Source of the DNA: Haemonchus contortus
Taxonomy: Eukaryota > Nematoda > Chromadorea > Rhabditida > Trichostrongylidae
DNA length: 64,000 nucleotides
Assembly (NCBI GenBank): GCA_000469685.2
Contig: LS997564.1
Location: forward strand, 7,528,591 to 7,592,590
Direction of reading: 5' to 3'
Each line of letters begins with the position of its first letter. Within the stretch, counting starts at the first letter, position 1. Position numbers and translations under genes: made by a program. Below the pieces are notes generated by a model. The model did no database searches and had not been told where the DNA came from. It saw only the letters and a list, made by a program, of their open reading frames with translations. Below are positions 26,301 to 41,300 of the stretch, piece by piece.

Positions 26301-29300
26301 CGGCTTAGCCTAAAGCTGTTTATGAATAGATTCGCAAGTAGAATAAGTGAATCGTTCCTAATATTCCTTCCGCGATAGCTCATTCAGTTCGATCAATTCA
26401 GTACAAAGTACATCCTTACAGTTGTGATAATTTATGATCATGGTCGTTTTTCGAGCAATTCCAGGTTGTTTTCTTTCAGCAGGCATTCTATCATGCGTTG
26501 TACTATAATACTTGGTAACTAGTTTCAGGAGAATCTAACGGGCAGCAAGGAAAGTAACCAGAAGTAACTTTCCAATCAGTCTAGGGAGTGAGGAGGGTTG
26601 CATTGATAGAATTCGTTTGCTGAATTAATGAGGAGCTTTTCAAGAGGATGGTTTTGGGCACGAAATTTTAGGGTAGGGAATTATCGGCAGCTTTCTTGTG
26701 ATGGCAAATTAGTTCCTCAAGGAATACTTTGGAAAATTACCACTATTATCTATTCCCATTATTATCTTCTAGGGCTTCTATTAATACTTTGACGATTTCT
26801 TTTACCATAAATGTAATCTTCTCTATCGTTTTTAAGCGTGTAAATGAAGTAGTTTAGTTTGTTCTGTGGAATGTTTTCTTTGTTCCGACATTTCGTGCGG
26901 TTCACGCGAAGCGTCCTTGGACATCAAAAAACCTCCAATTCCATACAATTCGCAGTGAGATGCTGTGCCGAACTATAATCGAATTTTGTCCGTGCATGCT
27001 GGATTCTTTTCACGACATGTAAAATAAGCCTCAGTTGGTCGGAGGTGGTGTTTTTCCGTACCAAAGGACCTTTTTCGTTTTTTGGTCTTCCCTCATCTGC
27101 ATGGCTGTAGGTGAAAGTGCTGACGTTGTAGAAACTCGGCATTTCGATGCTACTTAGTATTCAAGTCAAGCAAAAGTAAAAACCTGAGGAAATTTTATTT
27201 CCTTCAACAAATCAGCACTCCTCCCTCCCTCACGTATGTATATGTGCAGGCCGCTATTCGGCAATCTAGTTGTTATAGAAGAGTGGTCAATTGAAGGGTG
27301 TCCATCGTCATCTTTCGTGCACTCTCCTTTCATGACCAGATAATCGGCCCTCCTCGATCGCATTCTTCCTCTTTTCCAACGAGGCGCGACGATCGCCACT
27401 CGTGACAGTCGCGCGCGTCCGATCTCACTACACTTACGCGTGGTCAATCGCCTTTTTTTTCGTGTTCGGAAGATTCGTGTATGACTTTTTCTCTTTCGTT
27501 TGGTTCTAGATTTATTCATTCGGAGAAATCGAGCTCAAATTTTCTGGTCTGGTCGAAAAGATTCCCTCCTGATCCTAGTTTTTTCCATTTCTTGAGTTAT
27601 TTCCTGCCGTAAGACGACGTAAAATTGCTTTTTGTTCTTTTAAGTTGGATCCGTTTAACCAGAAAATGACCAAGCATTGTTCAACCTGAAAGAGTTTTTT
27701 GGAATCCTGTTTTTCTGAACTAAAGGAAGGAAGACTGATATCCGTTACTTCCAAGGTCACCTATTTCCATGGCAATCAATCTTCAAAACTTTGTCATCGT
27801 TTCAAAAAATGTAAATAAGAAATATGGCCCGTTGTTGATACCAGGGTGGTTTGTTGATTTGAGCCATATTGGGGTAGTCTTTTGGGTCTGAAAAGCGTTC
27901 TTATTGAGCCAAATGCCACAGATGTGTAGTTAGTTACAAATAGGTACCTTATGTATATTGTTTCTATTAATCAAGTCAGTATTATGTGTTATACATATTA
28001 CCTATCAGTATTTTATTTATTTATTTATTGATTTATTTATTTATTTATTTATTTATTTATCGGAAATTAAAATTGGATCGAGCAATGATGAACTATTAGG
28101 TTGAGTCATAAGTCCTCGGACAAATTGGCAACGATAATATTTATCTTACAATTTTTAAACGACAATAGCGAATCATTTGAAATATGCCCCATTGGCATCG
28201 ATGGTCTTCTGCCAATGCTTGGGCATATCGTAGATGTCCTTGCTTTAGAACGCTGGGAGCTGGCCCTTGGAGAAGTGCACCAGTGAAATTTTGTTGTCGT
28301 CGCGGGTTTGAAAGTCCTGACCATCCAGTTGACGTCAAAGATGGGGAAAAAGGTGTTATTACGAGGGATCCGGATTTGAGGAACATGGTTGGCGTGGTAA
28401 AGTTGTCCTGCCAAAATTCGTCAGTTCAGTTTTGGTCGTACTTGCAATGTGAGGGCGAGCGTTGCCGTGCTGAATGTAAACTTTGTGCTGCTGTGGACGT
28501 GTAGCTTCGAGATTCGCCTTCAAATTCCTCAGTTGCGTAATGTAGACGTGTGCGGTCACTGTGCATCCTCCGTCTAGCAGCTCCCATTATTCGACACGGA
28601 GAGCGCTCCACCAGAATCAGAGCACAACCTCCTTGGCGTGTACGTTGGGTTTGGGGGAGTCTTCTGCATGCGCACCTTTGTCAATCCATTGAGCACGCCG
28701 GTGAACGTTAGAGTAGAGGTTCGACTTCGCACCGCTGGTGACTAGGTACTCGAGCCACGTGTGGTGCCCTTGAGCGTGGGGAGAGAAAGTGCCACGTCGT
28801 CGCGGCGGTCTATGTCATACTGCTTCAAAGCATGAGGGATCTATGGACCGAGCTTTCGCACCCTGCCGATTGACTTCAATTCACGAAGAACTGTGGACTG
28901 ATCCCCAAGGGTTGCTGCCAGTTCACGAGTAGTTTGACACGGATCGGCTCCCACCTGGCTCCGCAGCACTTTCAAATCCAACTTCAGTGAGTGTCCCGGA
29001 CAGTCTTCATTTTCGACGGAATAGTCGCCCGATGCAAACTTCTAGTGCCACTTGTAAATTGTACACCTCCTGCTTGTGAACGTCCTTCATGCCTCTATCG
29101 ATTGCCGCGGGTTCATGGCCAGATAAAAAAATAAATATGATGGTGTTGCGGAAGTGGAGTTGCGACGGCTTGAAATCATGAGGCACAGCTGCTGGAAAGG
29201 AAACAGTTAGGTGCCTTTTACAGTATGCGTTTGAAAGAGCTTTTCATACTCTATCTAACAATGCCTCGCACGTTCATTTTCGTCACCTCTTACCCGAGTT

Positions 29301-32300
29301 ATGATCGCTAGAAGTCATCACTATCACATTGTCCGAGGACTTATGACTCAACCTAATACTTTTGCCTGACGGGATTCATGTGACAAAAAGAAAAATCTAC
29401 GGATTGTCGGAAGTTGGAAGCGCGGGCCAAGAGAGGATCCATGCGTGTGCGTTTGACAGCCGTCTTATTAAGAGTTGGAAAGTGGAGACTTGCTTTTATT
29501 AGAAATTCCACGAAGTTCTTTCACCTGGTTTCCAGAATTTTTTGGAGTCGCTTTCTTAGCCTTCAAGTTGAAAAGTTTTGCAGAATACACGGTCGCAGTT
29601 GTTTTTCTTAAAAAAAATGCAAAATCAATAGTACAAATATCGGTACAAATATTGTAAACATTGATTTTGTTCGCATTTCATATAAATAAATGGGATAGTT
29701 CTCGAAAGTTTTGGTGCAATCGAACGCAAGTGGGCGGCAAGTGCTTTGTCGCTGTTTAGATGCGATAGGGTCATCCGCTCTATTTCACGTACTCAATTTT
29801 TTGCCTCATTACATTCCATCCTTACTGGTAATGTGATCGCTCTGGTGTGATCTTCCCAGCTCCACATCCTATAATTAACGTCGCTTACTTATTCCCTATA
29901 CGTTTAAATCTTTAAAACTAGCATGTTTTCGTGAACAGTGGCGGAGTTTCGCACTGCTCAGCATCGAGCGGACACTCATGTGTGTTTTCGGCGGGCGCTA
30001 TCCCGTCTAGGCTGGCCCAAGAGGGGCGAGATCCTTTTGTTCGTCAACGATTAGTCTTTGGTTTGCTGAACGAGGTCTCTTCTATGCCCCACGAAGCGCT
30101 CGTTCATGTTTCTCACTTCTAACCTCAAATTAACACTCGGTGTGGGCGAATTCATGCGCTCGTTTGAGTCATTTTACTGGTGTCGTCGAAATCGGAAGAC
30201 AAAGGCCTTTCATTCACCTTGTAGATTGGATAGTGAGCCGTCTCCTCTTTGAAGTGCCTTTTTACGTGTTTTTTAGGCAGGGTGTTCAGTTTGGTCTTGA
30301 TCGGTTCGTTCTAATCAAAGTATAAATTATTGGTATTGATCAACCCAGTGCTAGACTGTGTCCATTCATCCGGTTTGCAGGAGCCACCCAATGCATAATT
30401 CAGTGTTTTTAATCCTTTCATACGAGTTTGGTTCCAATAATTGGTCTCGGCTAGATGGAAGGTTTTGTTTTGACGTAGGCGGACTCTAGTCGGGTTTGGA
30501 CCCCGTATCCTTTTTGCCATAATGGTTCCTCTCACGGTATGATCTCTACTTTCGACTACAAGCTGGGGCTCCTACTTCGTGCCATCTTCCCAGAAGGTCC
30601 TTCTCTCTTGGGCTTCGTCATATCGAATGGAAGTGTCTGCCTGTGTTTTCTTTCTGCTGAATTATTACGCCACTCTTCTGTCGTTCCAGGGAACCGTGGG
30701 GGAGTTGGCCTTTTGATGAGAGCGATCCCTCATTAAAGTCTGAATTAAAGGTGTGGTGTTCACTGTGAAAGAGTAATAGTTATATAGTAATCGTGTGAGG
30801 AAGAAAAATGTTTTTAATTGTTTTATGAGGTTGTTGAATCATGAACAAAACCCCCGGCTTCGATCTGAATTGGAACTCGTATTTGCCCTTTCCTAGCACT
30901 TGATATCACCTATGTCACTGCTATCACAATCTGTTATCACCAGTGAATGTTATGTCATCGCCATCACTATCATCACATTGATGAGTGTCCCAACTATTTC
31001 CAAACTTTCTCTTCCTGTTACCCTTTTTGTTATAGTCGTTATGTAAATGTTTCACATCAGAACTTTTATCGAATTACGGGACCTTTTTCGGACGAGTAGA
31101 AAGGCTGGAAAATCGACGAACTGGTGCACTTACCATAAGATTTGGACACTGTACCTCTACGATATGGATCCTAGCAGTATAGTCGTGTTAGGTTTGGGCC
31201 TGGTATTCTCGGGACCTCCATTTTCTATGTCTTCTAGGCACCTCCCTGAGTTTCCTTGGATTGACCAACAGTTGCATATCAAACTCCTCAGTGATCCATC
31301 GCGTGGTTCTCCGTCTTTAGCAACTTTTCAATGTTTCCGAAAAGGAGCTCCTTGTTTTCTCTTTTCCCTAGAAAATCTTAGAGGATTTGTGTCGAACGCT
31401 ACTCCAGTTAGATTCTTTCTTTATGACGGGAATGCGTGATTTTCGTTTTTAACGATTGCACTCCCTGAAGAAGCGCGCTAACATAAGATGGTAAATCAAA
31501 TCCTAACAAAGCCTGATGGGAAAGACTTCGATACGACTTGTGTATAGAAAGGATGTGTATTGATTACCTCGCTGAGAGTGGTAAATGGGTTCCAAATGGT
31601 AATGGTATTCAAAAATTTTCTGGGGGCGGAAGTACAGTCACTCAATCATCAGCGGATTACGCTAGAGAAAAAGTACTTTTTAGGCAAGGAAGGGTAATAT
31701 AAGGGATCTGAAAATAAACTTCCGGATGATGGCTCTCGTCTATCCCTCGAAAGATTGTCAAAAGTGCTTTGTAATAGTTTGTTACAACACGTATTCCCCT
31801 TGGCCGTCGTAGATCGTCGTTTTCCGCTCTATGAGGTCGGAACTTTTTAGCTCTGTCGTAGGGGTGGTCTAACGATTTGTTGACTTTCGAGACCGCCAAC
31901 ATTTGTGCAGGTGTTTCAGTACAACTCTTCTTTACATTGGTGGGAGTAAGGTTGTTTTTTGATAACGATACTTCACATATTTTTTGATCATTCCTCGCCC
32001 TTTTTGAAAAAACTTTTTTTGTAAGCCCAGTAGACTTTTGAAATTTTTTTGAATGCTCCTGCAATTTATTGAGAGACGACATGTTCCACCTCCGTGAACT
32101 TCGGCTTAGTTAAATATTCGGATCTTTCCGAATGAACGGAATCAGCTTACAGAGGATGGCAGTATAGCGGATATCAGACTGACCAGAATTCCGAAATCGT
32201 ACTTTGAGAAATAAGGCCTTTTGTTAGATTCGAAAAATACAATCAGTGGGGGTTTTTCCAGGGTTTCGGTCTGTTTTGCTCACTGAGAGGCGTTTCTATG

Positions 32301-35300
32301 AAAAGGGTATGTTCACTCTCGTCTTACCATAATGTTTTAATGACCACAACGGCTCATTCTTTATGTTCACATAAAATTCGTTTCAATGTTTACAATGCCT
32401 TAAACGATTCCTTCCTGTCTCGGGTCCGTTCCACCTTCCGATAAGGTTTATTTGAAACTTGCAGTAGGACATCTGGACTGGTGTCCTTGTGTGTCACGCA
32501 ACCTGCTATTTGCCTGCACGCGATCACAACTACCGTAATTACCTACGATCCTTTTCAGGATTTCATCTTTTTGTTCGAGAAGTACATTGTAATCGTCATA
32601 TGCACTTTTTTCTACGGAAAACCTACTTAATCGAAAAGTAAAGTGTCGTCTGAGGGTCTTACCCAAGTTTTTTGAGCAATTACTAAGTAAGGGTTCAGTA
32701 CTTTCGATAGTGTATGAGTTTCGAAGGGAGGAATCGAAGAGGACGCGTTTTGGAATTGTTTAACGACTTCCTTCATGGGACTTAGTAATGGAGTTCTACC
32801 ACGAATCGCATGTCAGCAGCTTCACTCTGCTCCATTGAGTAGCTATTGGTTTGGGCTTATTTTTCTACGCATGCTTTCCTACGAGGATGAAGCAAGCTCT
32901 GAGAAAAATTACCCGTCAACTTGGTCCCGAAAAAGTTGGGCTTAGTACGACGCCCTTCCCTCTGCCATTCTTTCGCTTATTTCTTCTTCAACTATTCTTT
33001 ACCAGGGCGAGGAATTCATGAAATTACGACTTCTCTCCTCAGCGGGCTAAATCCGGCTTCCGTCATCCGTTGAAGCATCCTCCCTCGGCAGTAGGATCGT
33101 CTTTGCCCATAAGTTGGTTGTTGTCGGTGTGGGTGACTCTTTGACAATGTTTCCTCGGAGGAATTTTTTATTAATTTTGTTTGTATCTTTTTCAAACGAC
33201 GATCGATATCGATAACCTTAACCTTGATTGTGCTGTGTGATTCACTTAAATGAAAACAGTTCAGAAGGGCTATGGACGAAATACGACGGTATGCACGAAG
33301 GTACTGAATTCCGATTTGGCTAGTTTGTCGACTACAGAAACGTTCCCGTGTTATCTAGCGGTGTTGCCAATGTGACTGATATATCATAATTCATTTTGTC
33401 GAATTCGTAACAATAGCGCATTCGTTGCCGATCACGTTTTTCCACCCTTCTGCTGTTTTCCATAGTCTTCATTACACTCACACTTGCGATCATATATCAG
33501 GAACACCGGCAACTCCTTCCTAACCGAACCGCACAACTCCACTTCCCACGTAGTCAAGTTTGGATCATGTTCCGTTTCCCGTTGTGTGGCCTGTGGCCTG
33601 TGTGTTTGCTCACCTGTGACTACGTTGCGACCCGCTCCCAGACGCTCTTTCCCTAGAAATATGGTTTTCAACCTGATGATCGTTGTCCTAACCGGACACT
33701 TTTTATATTTTCTTTGATCTTTTTAGAATTTGTTGCTTCTACTTGTCCCTCTTCCATTAATTTCACCAATCTCCGCGAATAGCCAGTATTTCTATCAGTG
33801 ATTCGTATTCATTGAGAAAGGGTAGCCGCCAGGAGCGCTGTTTATCATTCGGTGCTACTCTTAGCACCGATTGATTGACGGTTTCACGGACAGCTACACT
33901 CTATTTGAATCTGTCCCTGAGCTTAACATCCCCGAGCTCAGTGTCAGAAACGCGACTGTAGACAACAAGGACTCCGGTGATTGAACCTTTACTCTAACCC
34001 CCACCCAAATCCTCAATTGCTCTGACTTTTCAAGTCCTGTCATCGTCGCTCTACCTCCAGATGTCTTTTATGTTGGTCGATAGTAACGGCTTAGTAACAG
34101 TTGTTTCGGAAGTTACCATGTGTCATGTCCTCTTGCATAATTGTTCGGTCATTAGCGTGATCGTGAACTGGGCGATCATCATAGTACGCATAGTAGGATG
34201 AGCAATGCCGACACACGGGACTCCGCCACCTGTTGGATCTGTTGAGTGACCGGGGCGCGTAATGTGGTCTCTATTCTCGCATCCAAACCCTGATCCTGTC
34301 ACCGTCTGCAAGCTTACGACATTGACAAGCGTCAGAGAGATTTCGGTCCCTTAATCTCCTCCGTTCACATTCAGTCAGCTCATTCGAATTCAACCAGCTT
34401 TTTCGGCCTACTACGTCGCATAGATTAGTCAGACGAACACAAACGTAATATTCGGCTCTATTCTATGAGTCACTTAAGTGTTTTTGTTTCATGCCGATAA
34501 CAACATCCATCCTGGGTGGACAGTATTGGCGCGTCGCTTCGTTGTATGTTTTTGTTATTGCTAAATAGTAGCGATAGGAATGAGCTTGTTCTTTTGCTTA
34601 TAAAGTTCTTCTCCTCTTTTTTAGAGAGTGATCATCCATCAATTTAATTTCTTGAGATTTTTTTGTAAGTTATATTTTGGAGAGAAAAGCTCGGAGTATT
34701 GACTTTCCCAGAACTTTTTTTTCAGCCACCCGTATTAGTCTGAGAAAAGAAAAAAAATTCAGAACGCTTAGATGGTCCTATATCTTTCAAAATTACGCAT
34801 GTTTGTTATTGGAAATTGTTTATAAACTTGTTCATAATTGCAAAAAAATGCAAAAAAAAAAACAAGTTTTTTGCATTCGTATATCATAGCTACTTGAATA
34901 GATTCGCGAAAACTTCAACATGGAAAATTTTGCTTGTTTGTCAATATCGATCTGTTTATTTATTTATTTGGGCGGTTAAATGTACCAGTAAGATATATCG
35001 TCATCAATCTAACTTAAGAAGATGATAATAAGGCACAAAACCCTGAGAATACAAGTGGTACCGTTAAATCGAAAAGGATAATTAGGGAATCTGAGCAAAA
35101 AATAAAGCTTTAATCAGGTTGGAGGAACCGCGGAACAAAACTTTCTCATAGAATTGTGGACTTTCTTCCCACCCTTCCATACTTCCAATTAATACATGAA
35201 TGACTTTAGTGCGTGCACGCATTGTTCTTGTTTCGAACTGCTTTTCACATTCCTGGCAGATTTGGTTGTTTCGCTTAATTTCCCCCTTTCTCTTCTCGGC

Positions 35301-38300
35301 ATATAGCTATATGAAGCTATCCATAATGCGACTGGGTAGCATCGTAGTTGGTTTGGTTCAAAGGTTAAGTTTTTGTAAAATGATATCGAGTAGAGCTGCT
35401 AAGTCAAAGTGTTGTTGTTTGAAGTAAGCCGGCGATATCACAGTCGAAACCCTTGAGAAGGTCAAGTGGGTTCGGTTACCAGAACGCGTCATCTTTATCT
35501 TCTGTTATCGATGCCGACTGGCGGGCCCACTTGTGCGCTCAACTGAAATCTGAGCAAATATTTTTGTGAGTACTGCTTGAAGAACTCCTCTTTGGTCTTT
35601 GACTTCCCTTTTGTTGTAAATTCAGCAACTACTTTACATTATTAATCTTCTCGGAACAAAAGAAAGTTATTAGCGTCGTGAATTATTGTGCCGAAATTGC
35701 TAAAAAATAGTTGGAGACTGAAAAGAAATTTCCCGAGCAGCGTTATGAGATTTTTTTGATCTCTCATAGTTTTTAATATCTGTCTGTCTCATTTAAGCTT
35801 CTTTCTCCCGAACTTCGAAATACTTTTTTCAATTGGGTCTGTGGCGCAGTCCTGCTGCGCTTAGACTTTCCAGCGGAGAGTTCCAGCGAATCTGGAGAAT
35901 CCAATTATCTGGTCACAAGATTCACTACTCTCATTGATTCCGAATTTAGTATGCGCTGTTCTCGAGGGAACTGATTAGCATTTTGATCTGCCCCCCCCCC
36001 CCCCCCCAGGTTCGGCAGTCTCGGTTGGAATCTTGATTTTTTGAATTCGTCCTTGAAATCGTCCTTGTACTCAGCCAGGTTCTAGCAGGTTTATTTTTTT
36101 CAGCCACTCTCGCCACCTCAATATTCAAAAAGCTCTTTTGGTATGTCGTAATTGTAGGTTGGGATAAAACTATAAGCCTCATCTTGACTGCAACTATTTT
36201 CTGCTCTTTTCTCTCAAAAAGATGCTCGTCTGTGTTGTCTGTAATTCCGTTGGTCTTACAAGGGTTTGGTTGTGTTGGGTCATTTGAAAATGCGTTTTCG
36301 AAGTTCTAAGCATTGCCTTCACCGTTTTATAGGAGTGGCACCGCTTTTTCGGTATCTCCTCTTTCATTTTCGAATGTTTGATGAATGGGTCTGTTTTTCT
36401 CATTTTTTCTAAACTACATTTGCATCTCCTCATTTCTTCATCTGTCTTGGAATTGCCACCTTTTTTTTGCAAAGAGTGAAGGAACAATTTTCCCTGCTTA
36501 TCAGACTGATATCGAGCTGCTTTACTGGGCCCAGAGCATAGATAGTGTTTTTCGGCATAAGTTTTCTTTATTGATATTGAGGGAGAAACATCTAGAAGAT
36601 GCTATCCGACATACTCATATTATGCAAATGTGAAACACGGATCAAGGGAACGACGTCGTGGAGGGCCTTCTAACACGTTCATCAGTAAAACACCCATCTC
36701 CCGGAGCTAGAAATAATGGGATCAGGCTAAATGGGATGGAAGAATCGGAACCGATTGCTTGAAAGACCCCATGGCGATGCGTATTCGAGCAGGATAGCCT
36801 TTCTAAAATTATTTCATTCCTTTATCAGCTTTCCCCCTCACTTCATCCTTAATTCTTATCACTCTTCTAATTATCCAAGGATATCATTAAAAGTTTCTTT
36901 TTCTGTTATACTACTTGGTATTATTAGTATTATGTTATGATTTATTATCATTCATCAGTGTAAATAGAGATGATTACTTTGAGCCCATTGGGTTTTCACC
37001 ATCAAGGGTTGTCTAGTTCTCAACTTCGGCGAAAATTTATTCCAGAGTAGGGACATGCTTTGGAGGGGATTTCTGATTGGAAAATTCTATAAAAATTTAA
37101 AAATAGTATTCTGAATGATTTCATAGATGCGGCGTATCACCTCCAGCCAGTACTTAATCGAAAAACCAGACATAAGCCGTCTGTTATTGTTTTGCTGACG
37201 GTATCATCATCACTTTGTTGGGGGCGTTTTGCTTGATTTCAAGTATTTGCATTGAGTGACCCACCGTCGACAACATGTTCATTTTAGAGTCACTGTCTGT
37301 TAGCTTTTGAACGAAGGCTAAATTTATTTTTGAAGTCAGTTTTACGTAGTAGAACAGATTGTTGAATTTTTATTATTATCTCATCATTTCTATTTATTTA
37401 TTTTCGGTACTACAAGCTTTTTTCTGAGGCTGTAACTTTGTTTTTCAACTCCAATAAATTAGTAAAATCCATGAGCATACAGACCCTCGAATTCTGATTT
37501 TATTTAACTTTTTTCTCCTACCACATTTTATTATTATTCTTATTTGTTATTTTGATTCCAGTTCCCTAAATATTTTTTATGCTAGTGGTGCCGTTGATAT
37601 AGGGCAGTAGAATCTTTAACTAAACAATCGGTATACTTTCTACTACCTACCACCTATTGTTTTCTTACCTTACTTTGATGGGACTGCTTATCCACCACAT
37701 TATGTACCTTTTAAAGGCACTGTTCACGAAAAAAATGGTTTCGGAGATCTGCACATGGTTTGAATTCGACGCCCCCTCTGATGCCATTTGTGCAGGAATG
37801 AGGTCGGAAAACGGTCTGGATAGGGCACAATAAGGGCAGGAACAGTGGGGGACGGGAGGCCTCCGCCCCTCGCTAGGCTGACTACGAGTTCTAATTGTCC
37901 TTTACCACATTCGCATTGGAGCGATGTGTCTTCTTGGGTGTGTTGTCTGCTATTGCAGACAATGCGTCGCCTTCGTGCACTCGCCCGAACACTCCCTTAA
38001 CCGCCGTTCTTCCAATGTGAAACTCGTCCAACCCCCCTTTCCAGCTCTTTTTTGACCCTTTCTATTTCTTTTTGTTCAGCGTTTTTTGCGCTTTTTTCGT
38101 TGTTATCGCTTTATTCTAGAGTAGTTCTATGAATTCCCGTCAAGAAAGGGTACACTAAATTTATCGTGAACGGTGCCTTTAAATATAATTTTTTCATATT
38201 ATATTTTATATCTTATGTATTTCTGTATATTTATCTTCCTATTCCAAGTAGTTCTAGAAGGCTCGTTCGACACAATGAAAGCGAAAAAATGTCGGTCGAA

Positions 38301-41300
38301 TCAAATCCTTGTTTTTTTCGTCGATGATCCTTTTCAAATAGGTTGAGAAGTCAGAGTCGATTGAAAGCTTGACGTCCTTTGATGAAATCCTGTCTGACAT
38401 TTAATGTGGATAGACCTCGTTCCGGATAGACCTCGTTCCGAAGAAATGTGCTATAGAGATCGAAATTTTCGTGGGGGAAAGTGTTCTCCCTCAGGCGCCA
38501 CCGTTTTTCGTTCCCTGCCCCCGGTCTCAAATCAAAAAGTGCCTAAATCTTTCGAACGTTACAGTTGAATGAAGTTAGAGGTGGCCTGCCTGGTTCGCGG
38601 AGCTACGCTACAGCATATTAAGCTCTACCTAATCTGATTAGGTAGTAGTTGTCGGTTTCTTTGGTGAGAGTAATCCTATTAGGAATGACCATGAGTGGCT
38701 ATATTTGATTTATTGCATGGCAAATAGAAAAAACAGCTTGAAGGGCGGTACAATGAGTGCAAGTTAGCCAGCAAGGAAGGATTTTTGGAAAGAGGAAGTC
38801 AGAGAGTCAATCTCAGAGTCACTCAGACAGTATTTTCCTTGCTCGTTATGGTTATAAGAGTTCCCGCTCATTCCTTTCCTTTTTAGGTCCCTTTGTCCGT
38901 TCCTGAACAGAAAAATGGAACACACCCACTGATCGCTCAGACTAGTATCTTTATTCTAACTAGTAACCTCCGAGTGCCGTTCATTCCATGGTGGCCCTCA
39001 TGCAGATGGTCTTCAATTTTTTTAGTGCGAAATCTTTCATGTTTGGCATTCTGGAACCCTCGTGGGAACTAGAAGAAATGAGATTTATCGAGAGTTCGTC
39101 GTCTTTAATGCCCGTCCATATTCGTCATCCATCGTGGGGTGGTCGTCGTTCTATTCGAAAGGGCGTCAAAAGAAGGCATCACCCTATCGCAGCTGGTAGT
39201 TAGCATCGATTTCAAGGCAAGCCGCCTTCATTTGTGTTGTCGGGCTTGAGAGTGGCACAATGTGAGAGCGATTACCGTATCGTTACATTTCCATGACGAA
39301 TCGTAACGTTTCTTGGCTCCTTAAAAAGTCAGTCATAGTAGATTGGTGAGTATGGACTCATGAGTGGTATTTATTGCCATTAGTTAGCTTTTCAGACACA
39401 ATATTTTGGTTCTGGAAGACTAGAGGCTACTGACGGGATTTGTCCTCGCAAGGTCGCTTGTCATGCTCCTTCAATTGATCAGATCTTCGAATATTCGAAA
39501 CTGTTACTTATTACTCCTATAAGGAAGGTAGAGCTTATAGTAGGCAGTCAGAATTTTTGGGATCCTAGTCTTCAATTTTGTGGAAATTTTTAAATAGTTT
39601 GAATAAAACTCGAATGCAGAAGAAACGAAATCGGCATATAATTCGAGTTCCTCTACTTTCAAATGAATGTAAGAGAAAAACTCACATAACGTGGAAGCCC
39701 ATAGTCTTTTTCCCACATTGAGAGGACATAAAGCGAAGCATGACAAGAAGATGGGCTGCGCTTTTCTGGTTCGATGACATTTCAGCGGCAAAAAATATTC
39801 GTCAGAGTTCGATACTTTTTATGCCCGAACTATACGTCTAGTAAAGATTATTCTACCGTAATAGTCGAAGATAATCTACCTTGGATTCTCCTGAAGCCGG
39901 TCCTGGTTGATGAAGAGCTTATTTGGATGTTAACGATTTCTCCTATTCTAAGCATGATACGATGGGTCGTAGGGCGTCTGGCAGTGTCACAGCCACTCAG
40001 ACGGACCACCCTCCCTGTCTGTTGCGACAAGGAAAGCGTTCAATCGTTGCTCGCACCCCATTTCACTGCTATGTTTCTTTTTGTCTCTATGGCACCAGAA
40101 CAAGACCAATCCATGCCATTTCACGTTATATCTTCACACTTACTTTTATTCAGAAGTACTGGCTCTTCTGTTCCTGTTTACTGCTTATCTAACACTTATT
40201 TTGGTTACCTACCGGATTTTCGGGGTTCATTTTGTTGAATTATTTTTCCAGTAAATTCACAAGCCTTTAGTATTTCCTTTGAATTTCCATTTGGATATTG
40301 TAAGCTGTAAGTGTAGCCGCTTACTTTGAGCTGGGTCCATTTTTCAGAGTTTGTCCGGTACTAACCAGAAACCGGTTCTATGGTTGTTGTCCTTGGGATT
40401 TCAAAGTGAACGTCCAGCTCGTATCCATATCCCCATGAAACGCACCCTGAACCTTTCTCTTAAAGTGGGAGTTTACGAGGAAGGTTCAAAGTCAGTTTGA
40501 CCTTTCTTACTCTTTAGGTCATCTGGCGATTATTTGCTGCTTTTTTTGAGAAATCCGAGACAGAGAGGTCATTGTGCCATTGTCTGTTAGCTGGTAGGTA
40601 TTTCTTCTGTTACATTGTTTAGACGGTACCTGCCGTTTGTTTACAAAATCTGCTTGCCACTGTTCAGTTACGGTAACTTGTTTATCGAATCGAAATCTAA
40701 GAAGAACAGAAGCAAAAGAGTAGCCTGTCTGTCTGCAGACCCAACCAACCGACATTTGCTTCATTCGGCTTTAATCCTTTCACTAATTGTTTTCCACTCC
40801 ATAATAGTACTCGAATCTGTCTAATCGCAGCTGTTTCCTCGATGCCTCGTCAATCAATTAACGGTGACAATCCCCACGGCTTCCCCCGATGCCTTAGAGA
40901 GCAAGCGAGAGCGTTTGAATAATGGTCTGATTGTCAGAATACAGAATTATTATGCCGTACGTGAGATTCAGAAAGCTCTTCTGTCTTGTTTGATTTTTAG
41001 CTTGGGAAATTCAGAGCCGCTTTGAATTTCGTTTTTGTACATTTTTGACAATTTATCATCGAACGATGCCTATTTGACGAATTTCGGATGTTCAGTTCTC
41101 GTTTTTGATTCCTGAACCTTTTTTGGGAACTTTGAAGGATCGCTTCCGCAAAAGGTATGGGGAATCGGGAGACCGTCTTCTGCAGTTGTTTCGGAGAGTT
41201 AGTGAAGGAATCGTGCAGATGCCTGGAGGGGATGGAAAATTGAAATTGGATATAAGGTGTATTTTAAAGAAGTGTCGAGTATAAAAGGGCGGAGATGGTG

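Noticed and set aside
27166..27519. 117-codon Arg/Lys-rich minus-strand frame
   Set aside because: Composition reflects a GC-richer patch; no known basic-domain motif, no splice context and no homologue I can recall.
29925..30765. Fourth copy of the TTAA MITE (GTGAACAGTGGC at the left, AAAGGTGTGGTGTTCACTG at the right)
   Set aside because: The end sequences resemble the MITE only partly, the TTAA borders are missing and the interior does not match copies A-C.
31047..31439. 130-codon plus-strand frame
   Set aside because: I tested it as an antisense RTE fragment and as an exon; neither gave a convincing motif.
39774..40238. 154-codon plus-strand frame in AGAP intron 2
   Set aside because: No domain, overlapping frames on both strands and position in an intron; probably a chance frame.
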